Below, piece by piece: positions 21,566 through 32,984 of a DNA stretch of 64,000 nt. Where the stretch lies: positions 22,648,269 through 22,712,268 of the forward strand of contig NC_135505.1 of the NCBI RefSeq assembly GCF_052857255.1, given 5' to 3'. How positions within the stretch are numbered: position 1 is the stretch's first letter; every line of letters starts with the position of its first letter. A model generated the notes under the pieces. It worked only from the letters and a program-made list of their open reading frames with translations. It had not been told where the DNA came from and made no database searches. Source of the DNA: Amblyomma americanum. Lineage: Eukaryota > Arthropoda > Arachnida > Ixodida > Ixodidae. A program made the translations under genes and the position numbers.

Positions 21566-22715
21566 CGCAGCTACAAGTAACGGCTGCCTGCCTAACGTAT
21601 ACTATAGCGCTCGCATGAAATGGGAGTCGCAATGCGGGCGTAGGGCGCTCACGGTGCGATTTTGTATACGTACACAACTACCGCTTGATCCTGTTCGGAA
21701 ATGGCACGACGCGGAGAGCAGCGAGCGAGCCACGTGGAGGACATCGGCATAAGTGTCCTTGTCCCTGTACGAAAGTCGAGTGGGAAAGGACTGTCGTAAC
21801 ACGCTACGTGTCTATATGGCTTCCCGTTCGCCTACTTTGCCTTATTCTCTCTACAAGGAAGGACAGATGGACAAAGTCTGCTCGCTTAATTCCTTCAACA
21901 GAGAATCCTCCACCACCCGTCGAGACATCTGTGTACTGCCCAGTGTTTTGCTGGCCGCACTACGCTACGTCCGACGCGGAGAGCGCCATTGTCGTTAGGA
22001 ATCGCTGCTAACGCCAAATGTAAACGGGTGCCGGAGTGGTTGGAATGGGAATTCAGGGGTTCTCCCGGAACTTCCAGGTAGACCGAACTGACTCAGCTTC
22101 GAACCTTGACAGACAGCTCTGACAGACGCCTGTTCCGCCCGTGAGCTAGGCGACCGTTTCGACTGCCGCCACCACGCTACGTCGCGATTCGTGCATGCTT
22201 GTGCGCGTGGCCCGTTGTTCCGTACTTGTTACAGCAACAGCTGTTGAGGACACATTGTCCCGATTGGAATCATTGTATAGAAACACTATGATGCGCTGAC
22301 TGGCCAGTTTTCAGTGACGTCACACATGACGTCGCTGCATAGTGCCACTGAATAGTTCGAACAACAGTGACGTCATGCGCACTCTACAAAACAAAAAGAC
22401 AAATAATAATCATTGAAACAATGTTATATTCACCACCGCCAACAGCTGTTGAATTTCGCGTTACACAGTGGTGACCCTGCTGTCAGTTTTATGTCAGGCC
22501 TTTTTCTTGCTCACTTCGAGAAGAAGGGCGGGGGGCACTGCGGCTGAGGTGCATAGTGAAAGTTTCCAGGTAGAACAGTGCAAGGATGCATGCCCAGAGG
22601 GTTTTATTCTTCTTTCAGCCCTCCGCGTCTCCCGCACGACGCTTTTGTTCAGGCTTTCAAGAGTAAACCCCAAACTCTGAAAGCTCCCTTACCTGCTTCT
22701 TTAATAGCTCCCTCA

Positions 22716-22793
22716 AAAATGACGTTTCGGCTCCGCTTACGGGGACCTTGTTCAACAAGGCCCCCGTAAGCAGGGCCGAAACGTCATTTTTTT
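22716..22793. repeat. Inverted pair of hammerhead-like PLE motifs
   Basis: Two inverted copies of a ~40-bp motif share a CTTGTTCAACAAG centre. Each consists of AACAAGG, a GC-rich stem around GTAAG, then CCGAAACGTCATTTTT. The arrangement (TGAA-CA-AGG, stem, CGAAACGT) resembles the stem II and core of the small hammerhead ribozymes known from PLEs, and the motif at 62009-62042. Here the core CUGANGA is altered, so activity is doubtful. Confidence 0.5.
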
Positions 22794-23233
22794 AAACGGT
22801 TGGTCGGCGCTCGAAGAATTTCCGTCATGAGCATATCCGACCAGATGGGTTTCCGTCAAACCCTGGATTTCATCGTACTGGCGTCGTGGAAAAGCACGTG
22901 TTCTGGAAAGTTCCATGATGTCACACACGGTGACGGCACTGCATGTCTATACATAGAAGCAACGCAATGCTTTCGCATTTCTCCATTGTGGGTCGGCGCA
23001 TTGGAAATTTTTTATTAGCTGAAATGATCGAATACTGACCGTCTGCATATAGTAGGGTAGCGCTTGTTTACAATGGAGTGTGGCAGTTGGTCCTAATTAC
23101 AGTTGCAGTCAGCAGGAAAGATTTTCTCACAGTTATTGTTATTGAGCAAACGCTGAATTCTGAGAGAGTAAAAGAGACGACGCGACGTTCTGACGGGAGC
23201 TACAAACAATGTGCCACGGAGGTTCAGAAAGTT

Positions 23234-23770
23234 AAAGGGACACTGAGGAGAAATTGAAGTTGGCTTGTATCAATAGAATAGCAGCTCCTGATCACAAAAA
23301 CGTCACTCTTACTGAAAACAAAGCTCTTGTAATGTAGAAAATAGCAAGAACCAAAATACAGGTGTCGCCGCCACAGGCCAATCTCGCAAATACAAGCGTG
23401 ATGACTTCCTAGGACAAGAGGCGTCACCTTGGAGGAATTTTCCTTACTTCATGGAGGTCACGAATCTCTGAGGCTGGCAAAGGAAGGTTGCGCACCGCAC
23501 CGCTAGCTGTCAGAAATCACGGAGTCTGCGTTTACGTCACGTGTCACGTCACTCCGTTCTGAGACTTCATAAGAGTTGCCGTGGCGTCATAAGAGTTCCC
23601 TGAGTTTGAATCAGAGCGGCGGGAAAAACTTTTTCATCTTCGAATTCAAATTTCTTTGAAATAAATGCATCTTTCGCGCCCGGACAAGCGGCAACAAAGC
23701 CATGAAATGCCGAACTATCAGATTTTGCTAACAAAAAAAAAATGATAGAGTTCTCCTCAGTGTCCCTTTA
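23234..23770. mobile_element. TIR element (MITE-like), 536 bp, flanked by TA
   Basis: The left end AAGGGACACTGAGGAGAA and the reversed right end AAGGGACACTGAGGAGAA are identical inverted repeats next to TA dinucleotides. The interior has no transposase. A non-autonomous DNA transposon, probably Tc1/mariner-mobilised, is the simplest reading. Confidence 0.85.
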
Positions 23771-24924
23771 ATACAATTTATGAAAGAGGCAAAGCCTTGC
23801 GGTGTTGCGTCAGTTCTGTAACGTGCGGAGGTTAAGCGAAAGTTTAATACTGCTAATACTAAGGTTTCATTCATAGCCTGAGGTTATAAAAGGAGCTGCG
23901 TGGCCCTGAATTGAGTATAGGCCGTTAATTAAATGTATCTGATGAGGATTTCATGAAGCAGAAGCGTATGTAAATTTTGCATGCACGAATGTTGCATTCA
24001 CTATTTTTCGAACAGAAGCAGGGGCAGGTGTATCCATATTCTGATGAAGCCGAGTTGACAGCGATGCAATCTCCGATGAGGCTAATTTGCTCGAAATGGT
24101 GTCAGAGATGCACACGCCAGTCAGGCCGTGTTCACCCTCGCGATGCCTCAGTTCTACAAGTCACGGGTGTGGTGCGTAAATGCAAATCGGGTCTGTGAGG
24201 ACGCAACGCGAGGCGCAGGGCTTGGAAGCGGATACATACGGTGCAGATGTTCGCACCGTTCGAACAGGACTTTCAAGGTCGCCTAGCTCGTTCCGTGCAG
24301 TTCGTCATCCTCACACGTACATGGGGCCATATATAGCGATTGTCTTTCTAAACGGCTGTGGAAGGCGGTTGGAAAACCGCGCGTGTTGCCACAATAGACG
24401 GCAGAACGCCGCCGCAGAGCTGCGCATGTATCCCGAAGCCTTAATTACCACTACCGCCCAGAGCCCACGAGGGATGCGAAGCAGTGCGAAAGACCGCACC
24501 GCCAACGAGGGGCCCCTTTCGCACGAAAGAGCCCTCCGTGCACCTCGCCAGCTGGACGTCAATATCTCCCGTTTTGGCCTTCCGCGTGCTTTTGAAAAGA
24601 CAATGGGAGCGCAACAGTGCCTGGATAAGGGAAGAGTTCGACCTCGCGTGTTCGCCTTATCTCTGCAAGAAAGCGCGTGACGAGTGGAGGTACCGCTGTG
24701 GCAGCACGCTTTGCACGAGCTGCGCTCAGCTGGCGCAACGCCCGGGGCAGGATACATCGCAAATGAGTCAACACACATTGTGAGCAGGGGACGCACGCAT
24801 TTTGTCTTTGTTCTTCAGGAGAACAACTGTTTTATCTGAAATGATTAGACGGTTGTTCTCCTTCTGACTAATCTTAAGTGCGTAGTATGAAAAAAGTTCC
24901 CCATCGGCCCTTTGGTTGGATGTG

Positions 24925-25005
24925 GCGCTAGCTGAGTTGGTGGACCACCGCACGCGCCTTGCGGATGTCGGGGTTTCGGATCCCACCCGCGGAATCTTGT
25001 ATTCC
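24925..25005 (+). mobile_element. tRNA-like sequence, probable SINE head
   Basis: TGGCGCTAGCTGAGTTGGTGG fits an A-box-like start and GGGTTTCGGATCCCACCCG a B-box-like hairpin about 35 nt further. The acceptor stem does not close cleanly, so I treat it as a tRNA-derived repeat head, not a functional tRNA. Confidence 0.4.
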
Positions 25006-25444
25006 CGACTTTGCAAAACTATGCCCTCTCTGAAGTGATTAGAAAATTACTTCCGTTCTCTAGCTGCAACAGCATAAAGCAACAGACTGTTTTCCTGTGT
25101 TTTTTTTTTTGCTTCATGGACTGTTGGCTTAGAACTGTCGTATACGCTGGCTGCTGCGTCGCTCATAGAAAATCGATGAAAAATTATCCCGGCAAAATCG
25201 CCGGATTGTTCGCAAATTCCTCATAGAGTTGGGATTTTGTGGTTATTTAAAAAAAAATTATTCCACAACACTGCAGGCCGGATTGGCCCAGTAAGGAGGG
25301 GCATAAAACACAAACATATAGCACGTAATAATAATGATAAATATAATAAACCACCCATGTAATGCAAAAAAAGGCAAAATAGATGGAGTAACAAATATAC
25401 ACACGCCCTAAAGTTTTGAGTGGGTACCGGTCGGCTTCACAAGC

Positions 25445-25758
25445 TACGTTTGGGTTGGGTGCTCCCCTGAATCGTTGAGAATTAATCGAAACACCGGATC
25501 GTATGCGGCGATGCCGGACCAAAAAAGACGGCCTGGCAGCAGCTGAACCAGAAGCGCCATCTCTCGCCCCTCCAAAGGTTGGGGAGTGCTCTTCAGTTGG
25601 CGGCTCGCGTTCGTCTGCTTTTGTCATTCTGCCGCCGCAAACAGATGACGCTGCTGGTGCAGCTGTTGTGGAACCGTCTATTTTGGTCCGGCAACGTCTC
25701 ATACGATGCGGACTTTCGATTCATTGTCATCGGTTCTGGCGGGTGCCTAACCCAAACG
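25445..25758. mobile_element. Foldback element with ~86-bp inverted arms
   Basis: The arm 25445-25530 is the inverted counterpart of 25673-25758 (shared CCGTCTWTTTTGGTCCGGCA and CCCAACCCAAACGT-type blocks), with a ~140-bp GC-rich centre. Because of the symmetry, similar peptides starting MRRCRTK are encoded on both strands. No known domain is present. Confidence 0.65.
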
Positions 25759-26619
25759 TGTGTATAAAAAATTGCTGCTAAATGTCTTCTCTCTAAAAAG
25801 CTGGAGTGCGAACGATTGAGCGGTTTAGCCGCGAGAATAATTATTCCTCCATTTTCTCTAAGCGACGTAACAGTCGGTATATATCAGCGACTTCCTCTTC
25901 TGCCCAATTATTGTATGCGGCAGGCGTGCTCACCTTCGTTCCGTCTCATAATTTGTTTGAACAGTAGTAGAAGCCGACAGCAGAATCTCAGGCACTCGAT
26001 TAGGGGAGGGAGAGAAAACCGTATTTCAACGCAATATTAAGCGTGGAGGATGTCCTGGGCCTGGGTCACCAGAGCCATCTGATCCGTCAGCTGGTTCGAG
26101 GCTAGCCAAGCTCGATTAGGAATTCTATCTCACCACGCTTTTGCACTGCTCAGCCAGTTACGCAAACTCTTGTCCCACTATCTCGTAATAACAATCAGAG
26201 TGCACCATGCGACAACGGACGGAAAAACAAGTATCTCGCCTGTCGTCTCGTGTTTGCTCGCCAGCTCTTTTTTGCTGAAGTGGTACTGGAAAAGGACCTG
26301 ATGCTCAGGCCTTTCAGGAGAACGCCCGATTATCAGCCGAGCGAGCCAGGTGTGTTTTGGGACTTTGCTCGTGTCACCTCTCTTTCCGTTATAGTGACGT
26401 CAGATTTCCTGGAACTGTACACAAAACGGGACTGCGTGGCTTCTCTGCGCTTAAACGAGCAACAGTTTGGTCCCCATGAGCGGATGACAACTTGTCCATG
26501 CGCTTTTCCCCGAGGTCGTGCTGCCGCTCGCGTTGTTGCTGTTGTTGTTTGCCTCACAACGTGGCCGCTCGCATCTTGGCATTCAAAGAAGAAAAAGCCT
26601 TTCAGCACTCTAGTAGTAC

Positions 26620-27332
26620 AGGTGTGTGAATAGCACTTCTTCGAAACCGAATCTAGTACGAATAGGTTAGCTTCGGTACCGAATCGAATACTAAAGTGTA
26701 GTAAAAATCCGCATCCAATACGAATCGAATATGTGTGTGATTATTCACCAGTTGGGATTTTTCGCACGCGACGAACATTCATGCGCAACAGTGAAGCACT
26801 AGCGGCGGCACTAAAATGCATGGAGTTCAAGCTGTAGCTGTCGATAGACGCAGCGCTGATCTCCACTGGGGGGCACAAAGCACCAAGTTAGCATGCTAAA
26901 TCCATGGCCGTCATGTCATGCGCATAGGAAAATGACCTTTTGCTACTGATGACGACCGCGAACAAAAATAGCGGGAAATCTCAGTTGATGAGAGGGATGA
27001 CAGTTTGAACCATGACCTCCGATATCGGGCATGAAGGCAGGGCTTACAAAACGTGGCTGTCGCGCCACCCGATCTTGAAGGCCGTACGCATGAACGCTGT
27101 TGCTCCAAAATGAACTCTCCTTCCCGCAAATACTGATCGCGGCATTAAGCTGCGTGGCGTCGGTGTGGGCCCTGTTTTTAAAGCAGCCGTCGACAAAAGA
27201 TACCACGTGCCCTCCTCACACTTTACACCAGTTATCGAATTCGATTCGTTGTTCACTATTTGACTGCATGATCGAATCGAAGGGAAGGGTATTCGATTCG
27301 CTATTCGAATGTTTCGAATATTCGCACACCCC
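26620..27332. mobile_element. TIR element with TTCGAA-rich ends, about 713 bp
   Basis: The left end AGGTGTGTGAATAGCAC and the reversed right end AGGGGTGTGCGAATATTCG are inverted repeats. Both subterminal regions are dense in TTCGAAT/ATTCGATTCG words. There is no transposase. A fragment of a similar element lies at 40360-40490. Confidence 0.65.
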
Positions 27333-27571
27333 TAATTTCTTTGCAGTGTGTGTGATACCTGAAAGCTCCTTATGTGAAACGTGTCTAAATAAAAGGATAA
27401 TTGAGTAATAAAACTTAGAAACGACGATAATTAGACCATAAAAAGATAAATAGATAATTCTTGTGTGATCACTTTTTCAATATGGCCAGCATGAGTAACG
27501 ATCTACTCTAACCCAGCCAGCCCTTTCTGCGCAGCTGTATGCACAAAGAAATCGGACAAGCCTTCCTCGAC

Positions 27572-27886
27572 CCGCCGCGGTGGCTCAGTGGTTAGGGCGC
27601 TCGACTACTGATCCGGAGTTCCCGGGTTCGAACCCGACCGCGGCGGCTGCGTTTCTATGGAGGAAAAACGCTAAGGCGCCCGTGTGCTGTGCGACGTCAG
27701 TGCACGTTAAAGATTCCCAGGTGGTCGAAATTATTCCGGAGCCCTCCACTACGGCACCTCTTTCTTCCTTTCTTCTTTCACTCCCTCCTTTATCCCTTCC
27801 CTTACGGCGCGGTTCAGGTGTCCAACGATATATGAGACAGATACTGCGCCATTTCCTTTCCCCCAAAACCAATTATTTGTTTTTTT
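27572..27886 (+). mobile_element. Ruka-type SINE, full length, with 14-bp TSD
   Basis: It has a tRNA-like head with A box TGGCTCAGTGGTTAGGGCG and B box GGGTTCGAACCC, then the central block (GTGCGACGTCAGTGCACGTT), pyrimidine-rich region, GGTGTCCAACGATATATGAG and the CCAATTATTTG tail. AAGCCTTCCTCGAC flanks both sides (27558-27571, 27887-27900). It is the best reference copy in the window. Confidence 0.95.
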
Positions 27887-27900
27887 AAGCCTTCCTCGAC

Positions 27901-28588
27901 TTAACTTCGTCATCACTAATTTTCCCGTGACGAAGCATAAACGCTATCCACATTTTTTTCTACTCCGCTCAGAATATTTAATGGTGCTGCTCACATTAGA
28001 TTTCTTTTAGTTTTTTATCAGCGTCAAGTTATAACTGAATATTTGCGCTGTTTCCAGGAGCGACGATCAGCCCAGGCTTGGGGAATGGGTGCTTGACCCC
28101 ACCTTGAGTAGAAGAAAAAAAACCTTGTGCCATGGCGCTCTTTCGCCACAGATGCCCTTGCGCCTTAAAAAATGATCATAATCAGTAGTTATTTGCATAA
28201 TCCGCATGACATGACTAAAATTGATAAGGTATGAACGCAGGCAAAAATAGAGAAGGAGTGTCGCAATGTGTCAGTGCTTATTTCTATTAGTGACATTGTT
28301 GAGAGACTTTATTGCCTTCTCAAGTTATGCTGTATGCAGTCGGTACTACAATTTTCTACTCGCCTCACTATTTACTGAAATAATCAGCGTGCACCTTTCA
28401 AAGTCGCTCGAAAGAAACAATTAGCACTTATATTCCTGTAAGACTGGATATATGATATTCCGCCATACAAACTATTGCAAAAAAATCAAAACTCTTTCTA
28501 GAAGAGTTGAGGTTACCTGGTGACATAAAGCATATAATTCTAAATTGCCGCGCTGCTAGGTTCTTAACTTATCACAATAGTCTATAGA
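27901..28588. other. AT-rich intron sequence, no feature seen
   Basis: No coding, SINE or TIR signal was recognised in this part of intron 1. Confidence 0.4.
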
Positions 28589-29200
28589 CCTTCCTATAGA
28601 CTCTATTGCCGTCCTATAGGCATTTATTAATTCGTTTTGTCTGTTGAGTCTATGGGCCAAAGTATACGAAAAGTGTATGGCCATAAATCTATGGATTGTC
28701 TATGGACAACACTATATGATTTGCCTATAGAAAGCATATTCCCATGCTCTCTTCAAAATTTACCACAGGTTATAGGCCGAGGAAACCACGAAAAAATCCG
28801 GCCATACATTTTTATTTTAAAAGATCTCAGGTTGACTTCAATGTTTTCATGAAGTTTTCGGTATCTCAGAACAGCTCCTTTTAGCAACATGGACACCTTC
28901 CTATAGACTCTATTGCCGTCCTATAGGCATTTATTAATTCGTTTTGTCTGTTGAGTCTATGGGCCAAAGTATACGAAAAGTGTATGGCCATAAATCTATG
29001 GATTGTCTATGGACAACACTATATGATTTGCCTATAGAAAGCATATTCCCCTGCTCTCTTCAAAATTTACCACAGGTTATAGGCCGAGGAAACCACGAAA
29101 AAATCCGGCCATGCATTTTTATTTTAAAAGATCTCAGGTTGACTTCAATGTTTTCATGAAGATTTTCGGTATCTCAGAACAGCTCCTTTTAGCAACATGG
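28589..29200. repeat. Tandem duplication, two 307-bp units
   Basis: 28589-28895 and 28896-29200 are direct copies with about three visible differences (for example CCATACATT against CCATGCATT near 28803/29110, and one inserted A near 29161). The unit is rich in CTATAG and CTATGG words. The short frame inside each unit (from 28637 and 28944) is duplicated with it and shows no domain. Confidence 0.92.
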
Positions 29201-29261
29201 TATGTCAAGGGCGGACAAGTTGTATTATCGCTTAAAAGTTATCGAAGTGCATTAAGGCATA

Positions 29262-29367
29262 ACGACCCCTGTTATGCACCGCAGATCATGCAGCGACTGA
29301 ACTGGAAGCACACGAGGGGCCACTGGCAGAGAACAGATTCTCGTACCACTGCGCTGATGTTGAGGAA
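29262..29367 (-). repeat. Inverted partial copy of the exon 2 / intron 2 junction
   Basis: On the minus strand this matches 30079-30178: TTCCTCAACATCA, AGTGGTACG (the exon 2 donor region), CCCCTCGTGTGCTTCCAG and CATAACAGG-GTCGT are shared in order. Extended on the minus strand, it forms an exon-like interval 29448-29347 with acceptor TTTATTTTGCAG and the same GTG/GTACG donor, 34 codons in phase 0, encoding a hydrophobic stretch ending SFLNISAV. It could be a decayed inverted duplicate of exon 2. Confidence 0.55.
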
Positions 29368-29921
29368 AGATTGATGCAGGAAATCTTGAATTTTGTTCAG
29401 GGCAGCGGCAACACCGGACGTAAAAATAAGTAAATATACGCCGAATATCTGCAAAATAAACAAATCTGAAGGTTAACTAAACTCTGATTCTGCAACCGCT
29501 CCAGTAAACGTTAATCTCCTCTGGAGGAAACTACTATCAAAGTTTAAGCAACTTGCGCGTTTCTTAAAGCTCTCACTTTTCCTGTTTTTTTTTGCGGTCC
29601 AAAACTTTTATCCTAGACGTAAAAAGCACACTGTGAATTTTATCTTTTGCCTTTGTTATTTTTCTCATGCAAAACTTATTCATTTTTAAGAGGTCTTTCG
29701 CAATGCATAAGTGCGCAGTCTGTGTTTATTTAGTTCTTGTGCGTGCTATTGTGAAACCGTAATGAGTCACATGTTCTTGCGATAGTTGACTGCGTTAAAT
29801 GTTGTTTCCCTGGCATGAAATGCGTGCTTTAGAATGTGCAATACGGACAGTGCATATAATTCTGGGCCAGTGCCGTTGACCGGTGCTGCTACAGAGTGAA
29901 ACACACAGTCTTCGCTCGCAG

Positions 29922-30098
29922 GATGACTCCGTGACGTGGTACACCGAGACTCCGGACTTCACGCCTTGCTTCCAGGAAACCGTGCTGCTGTGGGCACCAT
30001 GCCTCGTACTGTGGCTCACTGCGCCCTTCGACATTGTCACCTTCAAGAGGAGCCGCGAGCTGCCGCTGCCTTGGACGTTCCTCAACATCACCAAAGTG
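29922..30098 (+). CDS. ABCC/MRP-like transporter, exon 2
   Basis: A 177-nt phase 0-0 exon encodes 59 residues that continue exon 1 directly: DDSVTWYTETPDFTPCFQET, then the first TMD0 helix VLLWAPCLVLWLTAPFDIV, a basic loop FKRSRE and PLPWTFLNITKV. The PDFTPCFQ and P-PW-LN-K signatures are those of MRP1/ABCC N-termini. The acceptor is TTCGCTCGCAG. The donor is less certain: GTG then GTACGC (chosen, ends 30098) or AAA then GTGGTA (ends 30095); both keep phase 0. The start of intron 2 is duplicated in inverted orientation upstream (29262-29367). Confidence 0.87.
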
Positions 30099-31627
30099 GT
30101 ACGCGGCTCTGTTCACTGCCCCTCGCGTGCTTCCAGCCCAGCTGCTGCACGATCTGCGGCGCATAACAGGCGTCGTACGTTAGACTACTAGGAGGACCAT
30201 TGCTTTGAGAGGAACCGACCGGAAAGGCTTCGAGCGCTAAGGACGAAACCTCTGAGGTCCCTCCCTGATGCTGCAAAAATGGCGAAATTGCAGCGGCAGT
30301 GAGTGTTACACCGAGGAAAAACTTGAGGGAAGGAACATGCGATAGCATTTAGTAGGTTGCCTGCTTGGTGTCTACGATCAGGGTCTAATGTTCTTGCAAT
30401 TTTCCCGTACGACCCCCGCTGAAACCTTATCTATTGCCCTTGTATGATATGCATGAGTTGTCCCTTTCTAGATGGTTCGAGTATCTTGCACTGAATTATC
30501 ATATGGTATTATACTTATACGATCCACTAATCTACCTACTTCAACGCTAATCCCAACTAGCCTTCCCTAATCCATTTTCAGGGATTAGGCCTACTTCGAA
30601 AACTTTAGGAACCTTTGAAAATTTCGGAGGTGGGCGAACTTTCAAGCTTTAGGATTTCTCAGAGCTTCAAATTTGGCGGGGCCCTAGGATTGTTCCACTG
30701 GTGATCACGTGGCATTGATGACGTCATGACTCTCTCAATCGGATTCGTAGATCGCAAGGAGTCCTTATACCGCTTCTGGCACACAGCCACCGGTGGGGCT
30801 TTTGAGACCCATGCACCTCTTCCGAATCTCCCATAAGGCTCATGCGCAGCGCCACGGTGAGCTCGTGGCAACTGCATTGAGTTCGGCAATGGTGGGCAGT
30901 TTGGGAGGACGACAGAATGTCACACGAGCTCCCTCGACCAATCAGTGCATTTCGTTACAGAGAAGCCTGCAACTTCTCATGAGACTACAAGCGGAATGCT
31001 ATGACAATAATAGACGGATAGTAGGGCCAAGCATATCTCAGCACTTCTCTATTAAAGGTGGCTGTAACCTGCCGCTGTTTGCATTGATCGCAGTCGTACA
31101 TTAGTATCCTACATTAACGATCCTTCCTTTGCAGTGACAGCCTGTGAAATAGCCATAATAAAAAATGGAATAAATACGTGAAGAAAAGCGCGGCACCGCG
31201 TTTACCATCACAGAAGTAACTTCGTCAGAGAATGCATTAAAAAAGCATAAAAATTCAAGAAAAACATATCCTATAAGGAATTGCGAGTTCACGCTCGGCG
31301 CGTGCGAGTCTGTTCACCTAGACCGCCATGTGGCTTTGCAGTCAATGGAGTATTGCGGTGTAATCAATGGAGCTTGCACTGATGCACGATATTAAAGAGG
31401 TAAGTGTTGGCGGTGTAACATCAGCGTCACTAATTTAAGAATAAAGATTAGCATTAAAGCGTACCCATCAATAATGTGCATTTGTCTAGCACGCGGTGAG
31501 AGACAACAAAGTGCTACTGTTCAGATGTCCTTGTAGTGTCAACAATGCATGCCTCGGTGGAATATCACTGCGAAACCTGCGTAACGAAAACCATTAATCG
31601 AAACGCCACGTTGTTTTGTCTTTGCAG
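30099..31627 (+). other. Intron 2 of the ABCC/MRP-like gene
   Basis: A 1.5-kb intron between exons 2 and 3. The first 80 bp take part in the inverted duplication with 29262-29367. Apart from that I recognise no repeat and no further exon. Confidence 0.75.
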
Positions 31628-31753
31628 CTGCTGTCGCTCCTCCTGATTGCTTTGTCGCTGCTGGAGATCGCCCAAGCCCGGACTCGCTACGCCGAAGGAC
31701 AGATCGTTTTTCCCGTTGAATACTACGCTCCTATCATACGCATGGTTACATTT
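31628..31753 (+). CDS. ABCC/MRP-like transporter, exon 3
   Basis: A 126-nt phase 0-0 exon with acceptor TTGTCTTTGCAG and consensus donor GTAAGT (31754). It encodes 42 residues: a second TMD0 helix LLSLLLIALSLLEIAQA, a short loop RTRYAEGQIV and the start of the third segment FPVEYYAPIIRMVTF. This fits the spacing and character of TMD0 helices 2-3 in MRP-type proteins. The remaining exons (rest of TMD0, both membrane domains and both ATPase domains) were not found to 64000, so intron 3 exceeds 32 kb. Confidence 0.87.
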
Positions 31754-31800
31754 GTAAGTAGCACCCTACGGTGGTGTATCATCTTCGCATTACAAGGGTC

Positions 31801-32165
31801 ACAGTCATCCTCAGCCTGACTACGCCCACTGCAGGGCAAAGACCTCTCCCATGTCTCTCCAATTAAACCTGTCCTTTGCCAGCTGCGCCCACCGTTTTCC
31901 CTCAAACTTCTTAATCTCATCCGCCCACCTAACTTACTGCCGCCCCCTGCTACGCTTGACTTCTCTTGGAATCCATTCAGTTACCCTTAAGGACCAGCGG
32001 TTTGTTTGCCTTCGCACTGCATGCCCTGTCCAAGCCCATCTCTTCCTCTTGATTTCGACTATATGTCATTAACCCGCATTTGTTCCCTCACCCACTCTGC
32101 CCTTTTCCTGTCCCTAAACGTCACCCCAATAATCTTCCTTTCTTTAGAACCCCAGTACACTCTCC
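31801..32165 (-). mobile_element. RTE-type LINE, 3' end fragment
   Basis: The minus strand carries the family 3' end: GGAGAGACATGGGAGAGG, GCAGTGGGCGTAGTCAGGCT and the coding tail, matching 42129-42500. It is 5'-truncated at about 365 bp and begins 47 bp after the exon 3 donor of the transporter gene. Confidence 0.85.
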
Positions 32166-32984
32166 AAAACTTGATGTGTTGGCTTACCTCGGGTCTGAGC
32201 AGCTGCTAATGTTTAAAAATTAGGGGGAACAACCAAGCTCCGCCTTAAGGGTATGACGCGATATCGTTAATGGGATCCTTCAGCGGCTCCTCTTGCTCAC
32301 ACAGACACGCACAGTGTTTCCATTAGCATACTACCACACCATGCGATATTCTAATGTTTCCAGATCACGCGAAACACGAGTGTCATGCCACTCAAGCATA
32401 CAGTCGCCCAAGCACAATCCCCACTAATCGAAACTCACTTTCGTACTGAATAAGTACTTCATTAATTAGCAAATCTCTAATTACGCATATAATTCTTAGC
32501 ATTCATCATTAAGGGGCTACATTACGTGAAAGACCACACGACACGCACAAGAATTTCATTTAACCAAGCGGAACGAACGTGCATGCGTGCACTACGGGTA
32601 GCGGTAGCCCATGGGTCAGGGATTCGATTCCCAACTGATGACTACAAATTTCTTTTCGGCGCAGATGATTTATTGCATATTCTTACAGGTCATAATGAGG
32701 TTTGAGTCACACGGCGACCTTCTGATCACAATTTATCGAGTTATAAATTTCCCAAACAACCATTTGCGCTCACAATGACCACGGCCGGTTTTCCTTTGAA
32801 GAGGACCCTGAACGCATCGCGTTAATATTTCCAGGTCCTCACTTCTCGTAAGAACTGTAGCGCCGTGGCACGTTAACGGTAACAACTGCACTCGCCGCTC
32901 GGCAAAGTTGTTGTTTGATTTTGCCTGTATAAACTTACACAGGCACAGTGCAGTAGCGAAAGCTCCCCAGAGCGACTTAAAGGG
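32166..32984. other. Intron 3 sequence, no firm feature
   Basis: A B-box-like GGGATTCGATTCCCAAC at about 32620-32636 hints at an old tRNA-derived repeat, but no A box or SINE body could be aligned. Confidence 0.35.

Noticed and set aside
24311..24796. Overlapping GC-rich frames on both strands (up to 166 codons)
   Set aside because: No recognisable domain, no splice context, similar length on both strands; likely chance.
27572..27660. Functional tRNA genes in the SINE heads (also at 9430-9497, 36000-36060, 52790-52857)
   Set aside because: A and B boxes are present but they are heads of SINE copies with the Ruka body attached; no closed acceptor stem and no mature tRNA end.
32590..32645. 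tRNA-like sequence with a B-box hairpin
   Set aside because: No A box at the proper distance and no SINE body; too weak to call.
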